Source: Hexactinellida sp. DTS-2022 (taxonomy: Eukaryota > Porifera > Hexactinellida). Taken from it: a DNA stretch of 64,000 nucleotides. The stretch is taken from NCBI GenBank assembly GCA_028753945.1, contig JAPNXP010000001.1, forward strand, positions 11,708,501 through 11,772,500. The letters run 5' to 3'. The notes beneath the pieces were generated by a model. That model did no database searches. It was not told where the DNA came from and saw only the letters and a program-made list of their open reading frames with translations. Positions within the stretch are counted from its first letter, which is position 1; every line of letters starts with the position of its first letter. The translations under genes were made by a program, and so were the position numbers. Positions 21,301 to 28,820 of this stretch are shown one piece after another.

Positions 21301-22373
21301 TACCCGCTTATAACAAAATGGATATTTTCTCCCAGAGCACTAAATACACTAATTATTATCCGCTTATAACGAATATCCGGATATCAGAAAGGAATTTACA
21401 GGTCCCAATCAATTCGTTATACCGAAAGTTGACTGTACTACTAATGAGGCTACATACCCGCTGAGCACCGTGAGGAGGGAGGAGGGCTTGTCCGGTCTGA
21501 GGGGGCCTGCCTGCAGACACAGAGCTGTGCTGTCCGTTAGCGGGAGGGAGGACCGGGGCGGGAGGGAGGACCGGGGCCGGAGGGAGGACCGGGGCAGGAG
21601 GGAGGACCGGGAGAACAGGCGCCGGGGGCTGTGGGAAGTGAGCAGCCGGACTGTAAGATATAGGAATAGTATAAGTATACATCATGTGTATTATATACAA
21701 TAGGTGCTAATCCTTGTTATATTATGGTAAATTAGTCCAGGCCAAAGTTGCCGTCAAATCTAACTAGATTCAGCATATTAGTCCAAATATCGGTAGTGAT
21801 GTATAACCGGTCCGATTAAAAATATAACTCTTACATGTATACTTACAAAATCGCTTGTGACTAGGATGTGATAAAAAGGATAATTATTGAGGATTCCGAT
21901 TCCCGGTTTCGAAATAATAAGAATGCATTGTAGTTTGTATAAATAGAGTACCTGTTGGTATTCGCAATCTGGCTCTGAGAGGGGTATGTAGGTTGCATCT
22001 TCAGATTACTCATGCCCTGTATTAGAGGCTGTGATTGGGAGGGGGGCATAGATGGGGGCAAAGAGGGGTGAGATTGGGAGGGGGGCATAGGGGGCTGTAA
22101 TTGAGTTGGGAGTAGTTGTGGGTTTGAGTGGGAGGGGGGCATAGGGGGGTGCGATTGGGAGGGGGGCATAGGGGGGTGCGATTGGGAAGGAGGAAGGGCT
22201 GGCTGTGTCTGTGCAGACAGAGGTTGGTAGTACTGAGGATGCTGGAAGGAATTTGTCGCCGCATTAGACGCAGGGTCCTGCATGCTGTAGGGCTGTGTCT
22301 GGGGATATTTATATGAGGGAGGATACCCAGTAGGGGGAGGGGCTCCGGAGGGGTCAATTGGGTATTTCGACAT
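3375..22373 (-). CDS. SEC24: SEC24, COPII coat cargo-adaptor subunit (11 exons)
   Basis: Exons in transcript order: 22373-21952, 21650-21458, 21219-20919, 19675-19526, 19192-18927, 8395-8077, 7596-7199, 6765-6577, 5756-5627, 5544-5324, 4190-3375. All junctions are GT-AG and the phases join to exactly 1,135 codons including the stop. SEC24 with SEC23 forms the inner COPII coat at ER exit sites and selects cargo. The first 330 or so residues are a Pro/Gln-rich low-complexity region with PPSQSHPPM repeats. Then come the conserved NLLDTRNILP stretch, a zinc finger (C462, C465, C483, C486), the vWA-like trunk, the beta-barrel with STDFYKKLALDC, the helical segment around GERRIRV, and the gelsolin-like C-terminus ending SYYDFLNFLRSKISK. 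The C-terminus resembles the SEC24A/B class. Intron 5 (8396-18926) hosts DET1, its inverted copy and a Ginger element. The start at 22373 is the first Met that opens the proline-rich region. Confidence 0.9.
4672..4718 (+). ncRNA. hammerhead-ribozyme-like motif, probably degenerate
   Basis: The core words CTGATGAG and CGAAAC occur in order 15 bases apart, preceded by GAG-GACA-CTC, which could fold as stem I. GGGT upstream could pair with ACCC after the last GAAA as stem III. Stem II is very weak and the nucleotide at the expected cleavage position would be G, which active hammerheads do not use. It lies in SEC24 intron 10 on the strand opposite to SEC24. I treat it as a relic or chance match. 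Confidence 0.2.
5119..5300 (+). mobile_element. MITE family B (copy 1)
   Basis: Begins 'aaggaattatccaggagcgc' and ends near 'aaatggatgtataata'. It carries 'ctcctataccgtaacatta' at the same place as copies at 9685-9866 (+) and 43612-43773 (-). About 180 bp and non-coding. It sits in SEC24 intron 10, ending only about 25 bases from exon 10. Shorter relatives with 'ggagcgcg' words lie just upstream at 4865-4930. Confidence 0.65.
5808..5925. mobile_element. short pogo-like MITE in SEC24 intron 8
   Basis: CAGTGCAACCTCGATTATCC at the left and an inverted 'ggaggttgcactg' at the right, 118 bp in all, flanked by TA-type sequence. Terminal inverted repeats and size are typical of non-autonomous Tc1/mariner-pogo elements. 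No coding capacity. Confidence 0.7.
6029..6061. repeat. GC-rich mini-hairpin module
   Basis: Two adjacent small hairpins, GAGCC-TTTC-GGCTC and GTTGC-TTC-GCGAC, in otherwise AT-rich intron sequence. The reverse complement of 58813-58886 contains the same order of hairpins, so this is a copy of a dispersed repeat. Confidence 0.55.
6793..6940. mobile_element. pogo-like MITE, family 1
   Basis: CAGTAGAACC at the left, 'cgaggttctactg' at the right, TA on both sides, and the family core 'gaaggggactgaaacagtg'. It lies in SEC24 intron 7, directly followed by a hAT-type MITE at 6947. Confidence 0.75.
6947..7127. mobile_element. hAT-type MITE with perfect 8-bp target duplication
   Basis: Terminal repeats CAGTGGTTCTCAACC and the inverse GGTTGAGAACCACTG, flanked by GTATAGAA at both 6939-6946 and 7128-7135. 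An 8-bp target duplication with CAGTGG-type ends is the signature of the hAT superfamily. The left target duplication includes the last base of the neighbouring pogo-like MITE, so the hAT element arrived later. Non-coding. Confidence 0.88.
7676..7853. mobile_element. pogo-like MITE, family 2, in SEC24 intron 6
   Basis: CAGTAGAACCTGCATAATCC at the left and 'tagccaggttctaacttctactg' as a degraded inverse at the right. Internal 'aatccga' words recur. It is flanked on both sides by related 20-base stretches (aaaggaagtgtattgrtaca at 7623 and 7858), so it inserted into or beside a duplicated segment. Confidence 0.65.
7872..8041. mobile_element. pogo-like MITE, family 3, in SEC24 intron 6
   Basis: 'aaaactcggttataa' at the left and the inverse 'ttataaccgagttctactg' at the right. 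The body resembles 19697-19869. It ends 36 bases from the 3' border of SEC24 exon 6. Confidence 0.55.
9685..9866 (+). mobile_element. MITE family B (copy 2)
   Basis: Collinear with 5119-5300: 'aaggaattatccaggagcgc', 'gcgcgaaaattt', 'ctcctataccgtaacatta' and 'aaatggctgtataata' occur in the same order and spacing. About 182 bp and non-coding. It lies in the large SEC24 intron 5. Confidence 0.65.
9971..10023. repeat. GC-rich mini-hairpin module
   Basis: GCGCG-A-CGCGC is followed by 'ttcttacaactt' and GGGCC-TGC-GGCCC. The same 50-base arrangement recurs at 10711-10765 with compensating changes in the stems. Confidence 0.6.
10304..10630. mobile_element. hAT-type MITE with perfect 8-bp target duplication
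   Basis: Ends CAGTGGTTCCCAACC and GGTTGGGAACCACTG, flanked by CTATAGAG at 10296-10303 and 10631-10638. The ends match those of 6947-7127, but the 327-bp interior differs, so it is a related subfamily. Non-coding and in SEC24 intron 5. Confidence 0.88.
10711..10765. repeat. GC-rich mini-hairpin module
   Basis: GCGC-TAC-GCGC, a 'ttctcacaactta' spacer, then GCC-TTC-GGC in 'cgagccttcggccctcg'. It is the second copy of the 9971-10023 module, about 0.7 kb away. Confidence 0.6.
11672..11838. mobile_element. pogo-like MITE, family 4
   Basis: CAGTCAGGTTCTGTTACTG at the left and 'gtagacctgactg' inverted at the right, with TA-flanked ends. A related copy lies at 41853-42041, recognised by its CAGTCAGGTCTG start and the shared 'catagagcttgttcataata' words (inverted). 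Confidence 0.6.
11929..12018. repeat. GC-rich tandem unit followed by a 17-bp perfect hairpin
   Basis: 'tcgcttcgcttgctagg' is repeated in tandem from 11930 to 11970. A hairpin follows with arms 11982-11998 and 12002-12018 (AACCACACACCAACCGC and its exact inverse) around an AAA loop. It stands out against the AT-rich intron around it. Confidence 0.7.
12408..12558. mobile_element. MITE family E (copy 1, weak 5' end)
   Basis: Repeated 'ccggccaaaaccggacc' words and an end reading 'gtgctacgcctatg' match the complete copy at 28651-28820. The right end is clear; the left end is degraded. Confidence 0.5.
12602..12688. mobile_element. 87-bp near-palindromic pogo-like MITE
   Basis: CAGTAGAAGCTCGCAAACC at the left and its near-exact inverse at the right, with about 30 bp of pairing per arm and a short centre. 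It is flanked by TA and is one of the shortest complete elements here. Confidence 0.75.
12930..13208. mobile_element. hAT-type MITE with perfect 8-bp target duplication
   Basis: Ends CAGGGGTTCGCAAACTTTT and GAGTTTGCGAACCCCTG, flanked by TTCTAATT at 12922-12929 and 13209-13216. The interior repeats 'accggccgca'. An 8-bp target duplication places it in hAT. Distant relatives with 'gcggcct' interiors include 39163-39475. Confidence 0.88.
13231..13310 (+). repeat. possible tRNA-derived SINE fragment
   Basis: 'gcgtagtggttgagtg' resembles a pol III A box of a tRNA-like head and 'gggctcgaataa', 40 bases later, resembles a B box. There is no clean cloverleaf and no target duplication, so it is a weak call. 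Confidence 0.3.
13535..15073 (+). CDS. DET1: DET1 homologue (CUL4-DDB1 ubiquitin ligase cofactor), intronless
   Basis: A 512-residue open frame from ATG 13535. DET1 works with DDB1 and COP1 on CUL4 ligases in the nucleus. The order of conserved stretches follows animal DET1: KFTPDGTQLVTFAPD near the N-terminus, then RIFDQAF, CFLFTSDSRFLL, LHGYTLAVLSPVAQRIHLLR, a leucine-rich central region, MRVWRIQLLDARTLLLRY, then SPYLDTRLFCVSDQLLPVV, DSIRFYNAET, and the C-terminus VTHPFDPFIISI ending YNFHFR. Human DET1 is about 550 residues. The frame stays open upstream to 13469, and LRPSKLQ there weakly resembles the family N-terminus, so a short upstream exon is possible. The gene lies within SEC24 intron 5 on the opposite strand. 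A second copy faces it (15130-16543), making a large inverted repeat. The interior is much more GC-rich than the surroundings, like other exons here. Confidence 0.88.
   Translation: MILNHIKKRQLGSHNTTYTSSSYKCIFPSKSVNSVSTHSELVYKFTPDGTQLVTFAPDWNTLSIHRYAGVTRDAVRRASADRIFDQAFRLQHQITTPEPSTVFSPHYCFLFTSDSRFLLTAHRQTVPADPAPPPSESPPGLPTREGYLRAGLGPEQTPALPSDQLAVSHLLLVCLGSGRVLDSLEVLLSLTQLRSVSAGMSVWLHGYTLAVLSPVAQRIHLLRISAGPGPGDARLEECCSPIGYFLSYPDYQLFLSHPSHACVPPAVPLYPPHMLSQLQQQVFVCLYRQQLRRGSPDRLLRLYLCWETLLSMRVWRIQLLDARTLLLRYKHTRAPNRTKFRLYNLWVEYCCDTRRVTRAWYDQLDDSRELLQLCERQLPALQDPVRHNPWYSCRARLLEAGGREEARDVLRQLLDRYPVKQHRVASYSPYLDTRLFCVSDQLLPVVLTNKMGDFEDSIRFYNAETMQYCFCLHLCMGDWSPREVRLVTHPFDPFIISIEKYQGNVEYNFHFR
13567..16543. 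repeat. 1.4-kb-arm inverted repeat made of two DET1 copies
   Basis: Arms 13567-14985 (+) and 15130-16543 (-) pair over about 1.41 kb with a spacer of roughly 145 bp. The central 1.25 kb of the arms is nearly identical, with few scattered changes. The outer 100 bases and inner 50 bases are clearly diverged. Point differences on both sides argue against a pure read-folding artefact. Confidence 0.9.
15130..16543 (-). pseudogene. DET1: inverted partial copy of DET1, damaged at both ends
   Basis: Read on the minus strand it follows DET1 from the IPDGTQLVTFAPDW region (near 16450) to DSIRFYNAET (near 15185), with the same frame open throughout. The N-terminal part is broken: an in-frame TGA lies just before IPDGTQL (near 16463), there is no ATG in the DET1 frame, and bases 16460-16543 align only loosely to the intact copy. 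The C-terminus diverges after NAET and stops at 15130, so the conserved VTHPFDPF segment is missing. Protein differences in the core are few (for example T to A, S to T, H to Y and C to Y). It is on the same strand as SEC24, so it is transcribed in sense inside that intron. A non-functional duplicate is most likely. Confidence 0.85.
17084..18705 (+). mobile_element. decayed Ginger-like DNA transposon with TTAA target duplications
   Basis: Terminal inverted repeats TGTTGCAGTGTAAGTGCG (left) and CGCACTACACTGCAACA (right), flanked by TTAA at 17080-17083 and 18706-18709. Length is 1,622 bp. The interior encodes an integrase-like frame on the plus strand. TGTNR termini, 4-bp target duplications and an integrase-type transposase are the published traits of Ginger elements. 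It is inserted in SEC24 intron 5. A sub-terminal 'cgtgtaatcgcgaatac' word repeats the terminal motif inside the right end. Confidence 0.85.
17447..18370 (+). pseudogene. Ginger/KRBA2-type integrase remnant
   Basis: Pieces in two frames together read as an integrase: an HHCC zinc-binding segment (HCKICQLKKSR near 17610-17655), then the catalytic core with GQIDLIDLT (first Asp), WLLVYQDHFTKFVRLRAL, GAPLILQSDNGREF (second Asp), then HGKPRHPETQDSVERAN (the Glu) near 17985-18035, and NASFHSTIGMTPFQALG near 18130. Breaks: a frameshift near 17530, a TGA at 17964-17966, and an in-frame TAA near 18097. It cannot make an active enzyme. The core order D-D-E and the VDLIDM-like motif are shared with Ginger transposases and the domesticated KRBA2-like integrases. 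Confidence 0.8.
19697..19869. mobile_element. pogo-like MITE, family 3, in SEC24 intron 3
   Basis: CAGTGGAACTCGGTTAGTAC at the left and 'acgtattaaccaagttctacta' at the right. It begins 21 bases from SEC24 exon 4, so it supplies part of that intron's 3' end. Confidence 0.7.
19908..20090. mobile_element. pogo-like MITE, family 3 relative
   Basis: 'gtagaattcggatataacg' at the left and 'gatataaccgagtgctac' inverted at the right, next to 19697-19869 in the same intron. The ends have decayed. Confidence 0.55.
20736..20900. mobile_element. MITE family G, in SEC24 intron 3
   Basis: 'acagtggtgttcgcctaata' at the left. The interior has 'caagcgaacatttaatg' and 'taatagcaagttcgcc'. The right end 'gcgaacagcactacag' is the inverse. 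Related copies: 33405-33570, 36805-36940 (inverted) and a partial one at 11393-11487. It ends 18 bases before SEC24 exon 3. Confidence 0.6.
21263..21435. mobile_element. pogo-like MITE filling SEC24 intron 2
   Basis: CAGTCAACTCCCGTTATAAC at the left and 'cgttataccgaaagttgactg' at the right, 173 bp. The host intron is only 238 bp, so about 65 bp of original intron remains. Confidence 0.75.
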
Positions 22374-22800
22374 TGTGTGGTGTAATAAAAATGTGTCTAT
22401 AACATAGCCTAACAATTTGCTTTTGTAATAGATTTATAATAGACATACTATACCTGCTCTAAATACAATTATTATATAATATACATTTCATTAGCTCCTA
22501 ATAGCACTAATGAGGTCATATCTGCAACATCAGTATTGGTATCAGCTGATAACTATTAAATTCGTGTCCATGGTTTTGTAATATAATACATTCCAAAAAC
22601 CAGACATTCGTTACGCTATTCAATATCAGAAAATGGCACACCCATTTCTTTTGGTTTATTGCATCAAAAGTTATACTTTAAAATTTTCATGTTGTTTCTA
22701 TCCTCACAAATCAACTTACCTATTGCTTCGCATAAGCGTCCCAGCGCTTATATTTTTCGTGTACCAAATTTAACCTCATATTTTTGTGTAAAATCTAGAA

Positions 22801-22846
22801 AGGAATATCCCACATTTCACACCTTTTTGAAATGTGGGATATTCCT
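22801..22846. repeat. perfect 19-bp-arm hairpin
   Basis: Arms 22801-22819 (AGGAATATCCCACATTTCA) and 22828-22846 are exact inverses around an 8-base loop. There is no T-run typical of a terminator, and nothing in the window repeats it. It could be a foldback element or a small-RNA hairpin. Confidence 0.7.
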
Positions 22847-23014
22847 AATCCACTTTATCCCCTCGCTCAAGCAGAACAAGAATCAAGTCAATCGAGCATG
22901 TATAAGTGGTCGAATTGTCGTTTGAAGTGCGCTCATTTGAATCTTTTGCTAACTTCACGCTCGTTACGGACTTCACAAATTTTTTGTATCCAAGCAATTT
23001 TTATTAATAATAAT

Positions 23015-23114
23015 TAAAGAGTTTACTTATTCACCGATCATCGGCGTTTGTATTAAAACCTCGCTACTTTCTACAGATTGTTTTTTTATGTTTATAAAAA
23101 ACACCATCGGTAGA
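23015..23114. mobile_element. MITE family D, truncated copy
   Basis: 'gagtttacttat', 'cgatcatcgg', 'gattgtttttttatgttta' and 'aacaccatcggtagaaa' occur in the same order as in the complete copy at 31782-31955. The right half is missing. Confidence 0.6.
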
Positions 23115-23850
23115 AAATAGTTCTTAATTAAGTAGAGATCACTGCATGTTAAACAAAAGATATAACATCCATAGTGGGATACAGAGAGTAATGAGAATAT
23201 ATCATAACAATGATCCCAGGTTGAAACACCTGAAAGAATACCGTAGGCAGGCAATGACAGAGATATCTAGTTGAGGTGATACATGGACTCTCATGATTGG
23301 TCTGTACACCCTCACACAAATAGTGCAAATTACACAAAAATACATGCTTTGTAAAAATATGCAAATTAATCATGTTCTCTCAATGGTTAATCGATTTTAA
23401 TAGATTTTGTAAATGATACTCTTCTCGATAGTAGGTCAACCATACAATTAATTAATTAGTGCAATTATTTGAAGTATAATTACCCAATTAATAGCCGATT
23501 AACTACTGCTAATATCGATCAACCCATCTAATTTAATAATTAAATGAGCAAGAATAATATTACAATAAATGTAGCACATATTAGTAAGTGACGAGTTTGC
23601 TTAGTAAATAGCGGTTCAGTTCTGCTAACTGTATAAGATAATAAATTAAATATATCAAGGGTCACTTGTGCAAAGAATCACAGCTTGATGCAATTATGCA
23701 CGTTCGAATATATACAAAGATTAAAAATTATAAAAGAACAAAATGCGAGGATTATCTAGATGGGTGAAAGTAACTACTTTAGTCTTGGGATGAACTAACT
23801 GCTGTGATTTATGTGAATAAAATAAGCCGTGTGAGTAAAAGTATAGCGCG

Positions 23851-24888
23851 CTAGTGTCTCTGATGCAGAGAAGAGCTGGCCATGTAGAGAGAGGGGTCTA
23901 GGGGCTGGAGCTGTGGGGAGGGGGGCAAGTAGGAGGGTCTAGGTCCCATTACATTCGGATAGTTGTAGAAGAAATCGTCTCGGGAGTGAGTCTGTTCGTG
24001 ACCGGGGGGTGTGGAGTTCCCATTGCCCTGGACGGATTGGGATAAACTGGTTGGGAGATTGGGCGTCGCGACCTCTTGCTTCGGGTACGGAGATAGACTG
24101 TGGTAGTTGTGAGTGGAGGCGCATGTGTTGTCGACAATGCCAACGTATTGTGAGGCCGGCCCGAAGGTCCCGTCCTGGTAGCAGAGCGCGTGGTCGCTAC
24201 TCCTGAAGCCCTTGGCAAACGCGTTATACTTAATCTTGAGTTTTGTTATCTTTGGGTTCTGGTAAGCTGTGACCGCGTAGAAGACGGTCTCCTTGAATGT
24301 GTGGGTGCTGAAGCTGGAGGGCCTCCGGACCCCGTTCTCGTCTGTCATGTCCATCAGGACTATGTGGATGCGGGCCTGGTACTTGTGCATAGAGTTGAGA
24401 ATAATGTATCCGTTCTGGTCCAGGTTGTTGTTGGTGAGCTTCATCTTCTGGAAGGAGATGGGCTGCTTCATCCACTCCCTGCCCATGCAGGGGGAGTCCG
24501 GGTGGATGTAGAGTCGCCCCTGCACGGGCGGGTCCGCCTTCCCAGCCACCACCCACTCGTTCTCGTGGTACTTGTAGCGATTGTCGTCATAAGGAGCCAA
24601 ATCCATAACCATGATATAGCGCTCATCCATTTCGAGACCCACTACACGAATGCGGATCTCTGGGAACATTCTTCTTCCGGCCTTTGTGATAATCATCTCT
24701 GTGTTCTCCGTGTGGAACTCGTCCCACAGCGGGTTATTCTCGAGCATAACCCGGGCGTTGGAATTAATATTGTTAGAACTGTCATGATCGAGAATAGCCG
24801 GAGTCAGTGAACCCAAACTATTACAGTGAAGAGGATCTACAAAATCACTCTCAGAATTACAAGCTTCCACTAGGGATTCAGCCATCAA
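23851..24888 (-). CDS. T-box transcription factor, intronless
   Basis: A 345-residue single-exon frame. T-box proteins bind TCACACCT-type sites and act in the nucleus in embryonic patterning. The DNA-binding domain runs from NNPLWDEFH (about residue 50) through TEMIITKAGRRMFPEIRIRV, KADPPVQGRLYIHPDSP, SFQKMKLTNNNLDQNGYIIL, NSMHKYQARIHIV, ETVFYAVTAYQNPKITKLKI and ends at FAKGFRSSDH (about residue 235). The near-universal NPFAKGFR motif reads NAFAKGFR. The C-terminus is short and rich in Pro, Ser and Tyr. Match words are shared with Tbx4/5 (TEMIITKAGRRMFP) and Tbx20/15 (ETVF-AVTAYQN-ITKLKI), so I do not assign a subfamily. T-box genes of other animals usually have introns in the T-domain; none is needed here. 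MM at the start leaves two candidate Met codons. Confidence 0.9.
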   Translation of the reverse strand: MMAESLVEACNSESDFVDPLHCNSLGSLTPAILDHDSSNNINSNARVMLENNPLWDEFHTENTEMIITKAGRRMFPEIRIRVVGLEMDERYIMVMDLAPYDDNRYKYHENEWVVAGKADPPVQGRLYIHPDSPCMGREWMKQPISFQKMKLTNNNLDQNGYIILNSMHKYQARIHIVLMDMTDENGVRRPSSFSTHTFKETVFYAVTAYQNPKITKLKIKYNAFAKGFRSSDHALCYQDGTFGPASQYVGIVDNTCASTHNYHSLSPYPKQEVATPNLPTSLSQSVQGNGNSTPPGHEQTHSRDDFFYNYPNVMGPRPSYLPPSPQLQPLDPSLYMASSSLHQRH

Positions 24889-26808
24889 TAGAATATACTA
24901 ATCTATGTCAATAAATGCTGCTTGTTTGCTGAGTCGAGTAAGAACGGTAATTAATTAATTTGATACGATTATATAAACTAATTAGGTTGACTTGAGTTTA
25001 AATAGCTGCTGAGATGGTATCATTTGCTCACAGCTCTATAATTACAATTTATTCTTGGTGAATTTGATCCTATCACTCTAAATCATAAATATATACATAT
25101 GTGCATAAAAAGTTATTCGTTTGACCTACAAAATAATCAGAAGTTTAATTGTTTAATTATGGGGAATGATAACAAATAATTTGCATGTTATTAATATTCC
25201 ATACAAGTCACTGTGCATCTGTTCACAGTTAAAATTAATTCAGGTAATTAGTATGAAAAGTTAAAAAGCAGTAAAACAAAAATTACTAATTAGAGTTATT
25301 ATAGTTGCACATATAAACTGAGATCGACACCATTGCCTAATGAAATCGTCTTTGTTGCATTACAATAGGTGGTTTTCAATAATCATAAAAAACAAGGCAG
25401 TCAATTCAATACTGGCCCACTACGTAGTAGTCGGCACAGAAGAAAAAAATTCCTTTCAAGAAAATCTAATTGAAATGCAAACAATTAGATGGTTGGCAAC
25501 TGTGAATAATTTTTCAACTATTTATTAAACCATTGTGAGTTATCCATATTCAAATAATTGATAAATAATAAAACACCATCTTGCAAACAATGGAATTAAT
25601 TTGTTGGAAAAAAGAATAAAAACTAAATTATTCAAATGTGGCGTTTAGGTCAAAAGAATTTAAGTGTTTTATCCAAAATAATCAATTAATTAAGTTTTTA
25701 CACTTATCAGTATATGGTTACCCCCAGCCAAATTGTTTGTTTTGATTCTCCAATTAGAGTTATTTTGACCTGGCTACATTGAGTCTGTGCTGTGAGACAT
25801 GTTTTCAAGTTATTAATTCGTAACAACGGCTCGACTAAACACGATTGTTTTGTAAATTTAAACTTCAAACTCTTATAAATTGACACAAAATATTCATTAA
25901 TTGGGAGAAGAGTATTACACGCGTTGAAAGGGCTACTCAATGTATTTGAAACGTATATTAGCAAACAGCATACTCAATTAGTAAGTTACCCTCAGTTTAC
26001 TACTATACTGACAGTGAAGTTTGTTATTCACAAATTTGGTATTCACTGCTTGTAATATTTCTTTGTGACTGCATGATTGTTGTAAAAATTAAATGCTAAT
26101 CTGGCTATTACTCTAGTGAAAACCAAAATAGTTCTATGATATGTTATAAAACAATCAGTGAATAATTTCTCCTTTAATAAGGTATATATTGTTGGGAATT
26201 TTATTGATTTCCCTGTAACTGACCGGATCTGAATTTTACAAATTACATATATTTTACTCAGAACTCCTTTTGGGTTAATTAGAGAGTTGGATTTTGTACC
26301 ATATCGTTTGCAATTGAATTAATAAATAAGAAATAGACTCAACATATGCAATAGATAGGATAGGTTGCAAGGTTAGAGATAACTTCAAATAAGTTCATAA
26401 GTATGTACATACAACTCTCGTAGAGATTGGGAGTCCATTCTCAATAGACGAGTTTATGCAGAAATTTAAACATAATATGTCATAATATTATTGAGCGAAG
26501 TTTTGAACTAAAATCTTCTAGTATTTCCATTATTATGCCCAATTATTGGTTTATAGAACATATTGTATTACAAAATTAGTGCTTACATGTCTTGATGTAA
26601 ATTAGAATTGTTAGTTGGTTGTTAACAAAGGATGCCAGTGGGAAGATTTTAATAACTATCACCAACAAATCCACCTGGGAAATAATTTAGAAGAAAATTC
26701 AACCAAAATTGAACTCGAAAGCAACTTAATTAATAGTTATCACCATTTGGGAACATTGTAATGGATATAAATTTGAATAATTGCAGTATTTAACCAATTT
26801 CACAAAAT

Positions 26809-28504
26809 CAGGTGCGGCGAGCGCTGTACCACTTTACAGGATAGACAGCTTTGCTGTACCACCTATATCTGTTCGAAATTAAACAATTCATCGAAAATGT
26901 ATTTAAATTAATAATTTAATGATCGCGGGACCACATTCGAATACTGTAAAATTCTCCACCGTACCATTTTTCGAAAGTACGCCTGATAATAATATATTAT
27001 TGGAGTAAAGAAATAATTCCATAGCAATATTTGAAAAGTATGCGTAATATTTGAGCGCCAAAAGTTGCTTCTTGCTTGTGGATTATAGAGGTCTCAAAAA
27101 CCCTCAAATCCCACTTCAAGTAAATAAATAAATAAATCTAGTTATATCTCATGAATGTGTAGGATAACCTAATCTCTGCTACATATCTATTCACAATAGG
27201 ATAACCAGCCTTATATAGTACTCTAGAACCGCCTCCAATTTATCCAAAATTTCTATTGTTTCTATACTCAACATAAACCCCCAAAGATATAAGGTCACAG
27301 AGATAAAAGACAGTCCTTTTAAAACTACAATGCACTCTCGCTATCCAAAAATATATTTCTAATAAAAGCGGGAAAAATTTTAAATATAGTATATTACTAT
27401 GGAAGTATAACAAATAAGTCCCAGACAAGTACTTTCAGTAGTACACTAATCGTTTTGATAGGATTACAAGATTTTGATACCTTAATTCGGATTACCGAGT
27501 TCTCATTTGATAAAAGCCCATATAAATGTATTACTTCACCAATCCAACGACTCACTAATTGGAACAGAAATTATGATCAGAAAACGGCTGTTCGGATTAG
27601 CGAGGGTGATTGTAATAGTAATAATAGCAATGCATAGTATACTATACTTGTTCAGTAGTAACCATACCAAATTTATGGAATTGGACAATTCCATAAATAG
27701 TGAATTCCTGATTCATATTTATGAACCATCCCCTGGATATAATGCTAAAAAAATGGATTTGGGGGATTTGTAAGGGGGAATTTTTGTGTCTACACTGAAA
27801 TTCCTTGCTAAATTCCTGAAATAGGTACGTACTATCAGGGTTTCATTCAGGTGTGCCGACGCGCCTTCAGACGAGTAATTCTGAAAGAAAACTTTCCTAA
27901 GCGCGCGAAAATCGAGAGATGTTCCCATAGACGTAATACAAATTGAGTATTTAGGCGCGTGTGAGCGAGCTCAAACTTAGTCTAGGCGCGCAGAAAAATT
28001 TGCCTGGGTGAAAGCCTGGTTACTACAGTTTCTAATATTGACCTTTTTGAAGAATTTCACTATTAATACTCAGGGATGGTGAATATGCTGCTAACAGCAC
28101 ACTATATATGTTGTAGCAGCTTTTAGTCCAGGAAACCAAATGTCATTTCTCGGAAGGAATCCTGTTGAATTGATTATTCGCCCTTTGTCCACGAGTTCAG
28201 GGATTTTTAGCTGGAGGTAACTTACTTTGTTTCAACTCCACAACAATACTTAGTTCTTGATTTTTATATTAATTGCATTGTTAAACATCTAATTAAGTCC
28301 TTTCGAAAAATATTACGGCGGAGAATTTTACAGTACCTATTTGAATGTGGTCCGGCGATGCCGCCCTAGTTATTTGAATGTGATTCGGCAATTATTAGAC
28401 CATTAAATTATCAATTAATAGTTAATTTAGAACAGATAGAGGTGGTACAGCAAAGCTGATCATCCTCAAAAGTGGTACGGCGCTCGCCGCACCAGCCGTC
28501 CCTG
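26809..28504. mobile_element. 1.7-kb element with ~200-bp terminal inverted repeats
   Basis: The left end CAGGTGCGGCGAGCGCTGTA matches, in inverse, the right end (tacggcgctcgccgcaccag then ccgtccctg). The pairing continues for about 200 bp with words such as 'gctttgctgtaccacct' and 'tactgtaaaattctcc'. The left tip lacks about 9 bases found at the right. No target duplication is clear. The interior has no recognisable transposase, so it is non-autonomous, and it carries the family A MITE at 27836-28018. Confidence 0.7.
27836..28018 (+). mobile_element. MITE family A (copy 1)
   Basis: Ends CAGGGTTTCATTCAGG and the inverse CCTGGGTGAAAGCCTG. The interior has 'cgcgaaaatcgagagatg' and 'gcgcgtgtgagcgagctcaa', collinear with 44185-44369. 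It is inserted in the larger inverted-repeat element 26809-28504. Confidence 0.8.
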
Positions 28505-28650
28505 CATCTTGATTTGTACAAATAAGCTATAATTATTCATGCTGCAGATAAACTTTAGTTGACTAGTATATTAACATTTTTCTAAAGCTAATTTCTGAAA
28601 CAACTAATAGTCTAAGTTAATGACCATTGATCTACATAATATATGTATAT

Positions 28651-28820
28651 CAGTGGCGTAACACTACTTCAAAAAGTGGTCCGGCCAAAAACTGGACCTG
28701 CCGAACAGGCTAAAAAAGTTGTCCGTCCAAAACCGGACCTGACCAAAAAAATGGGTCCGGCCAAAAACGGAATTGCCAAAAAAGTGGAAGACCAAAGCCG
28801 GAACGCGTCCTACGCCTATG
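28651..28820. mobile_element. MITE family E (copy 2)
   Basis: Begins CAGTGGCGTAACACTAC and ends TACGCCTATG, a short imperfect terminal repeat. The interior is an irregular array of 'ggtccggccaaaa' units, which is why it gives an open frame on both strands. The related copy at 12408-12558 shares the end and the unit. Confidence 0.6.

Larger units (their letters stand above)
22374..23850. other. intergenic between SEC24 start and T-box stop
   Basis: The SEC24 promoter side and the 3' flank of the T-box gene. It contains a perfect hairpin at 22801-22846 and a partial family D MITE at 23015-23114. Several short open frames (22659-22925, 23027-23373) overlap these repeats and show no family resemblance. 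Confidence 0.5.

Noticed and set aside
24190-24810. 206-codon plus-strand frame opposite the T-box domain
   Set aside because: Antisense shadow; no conserved motif.
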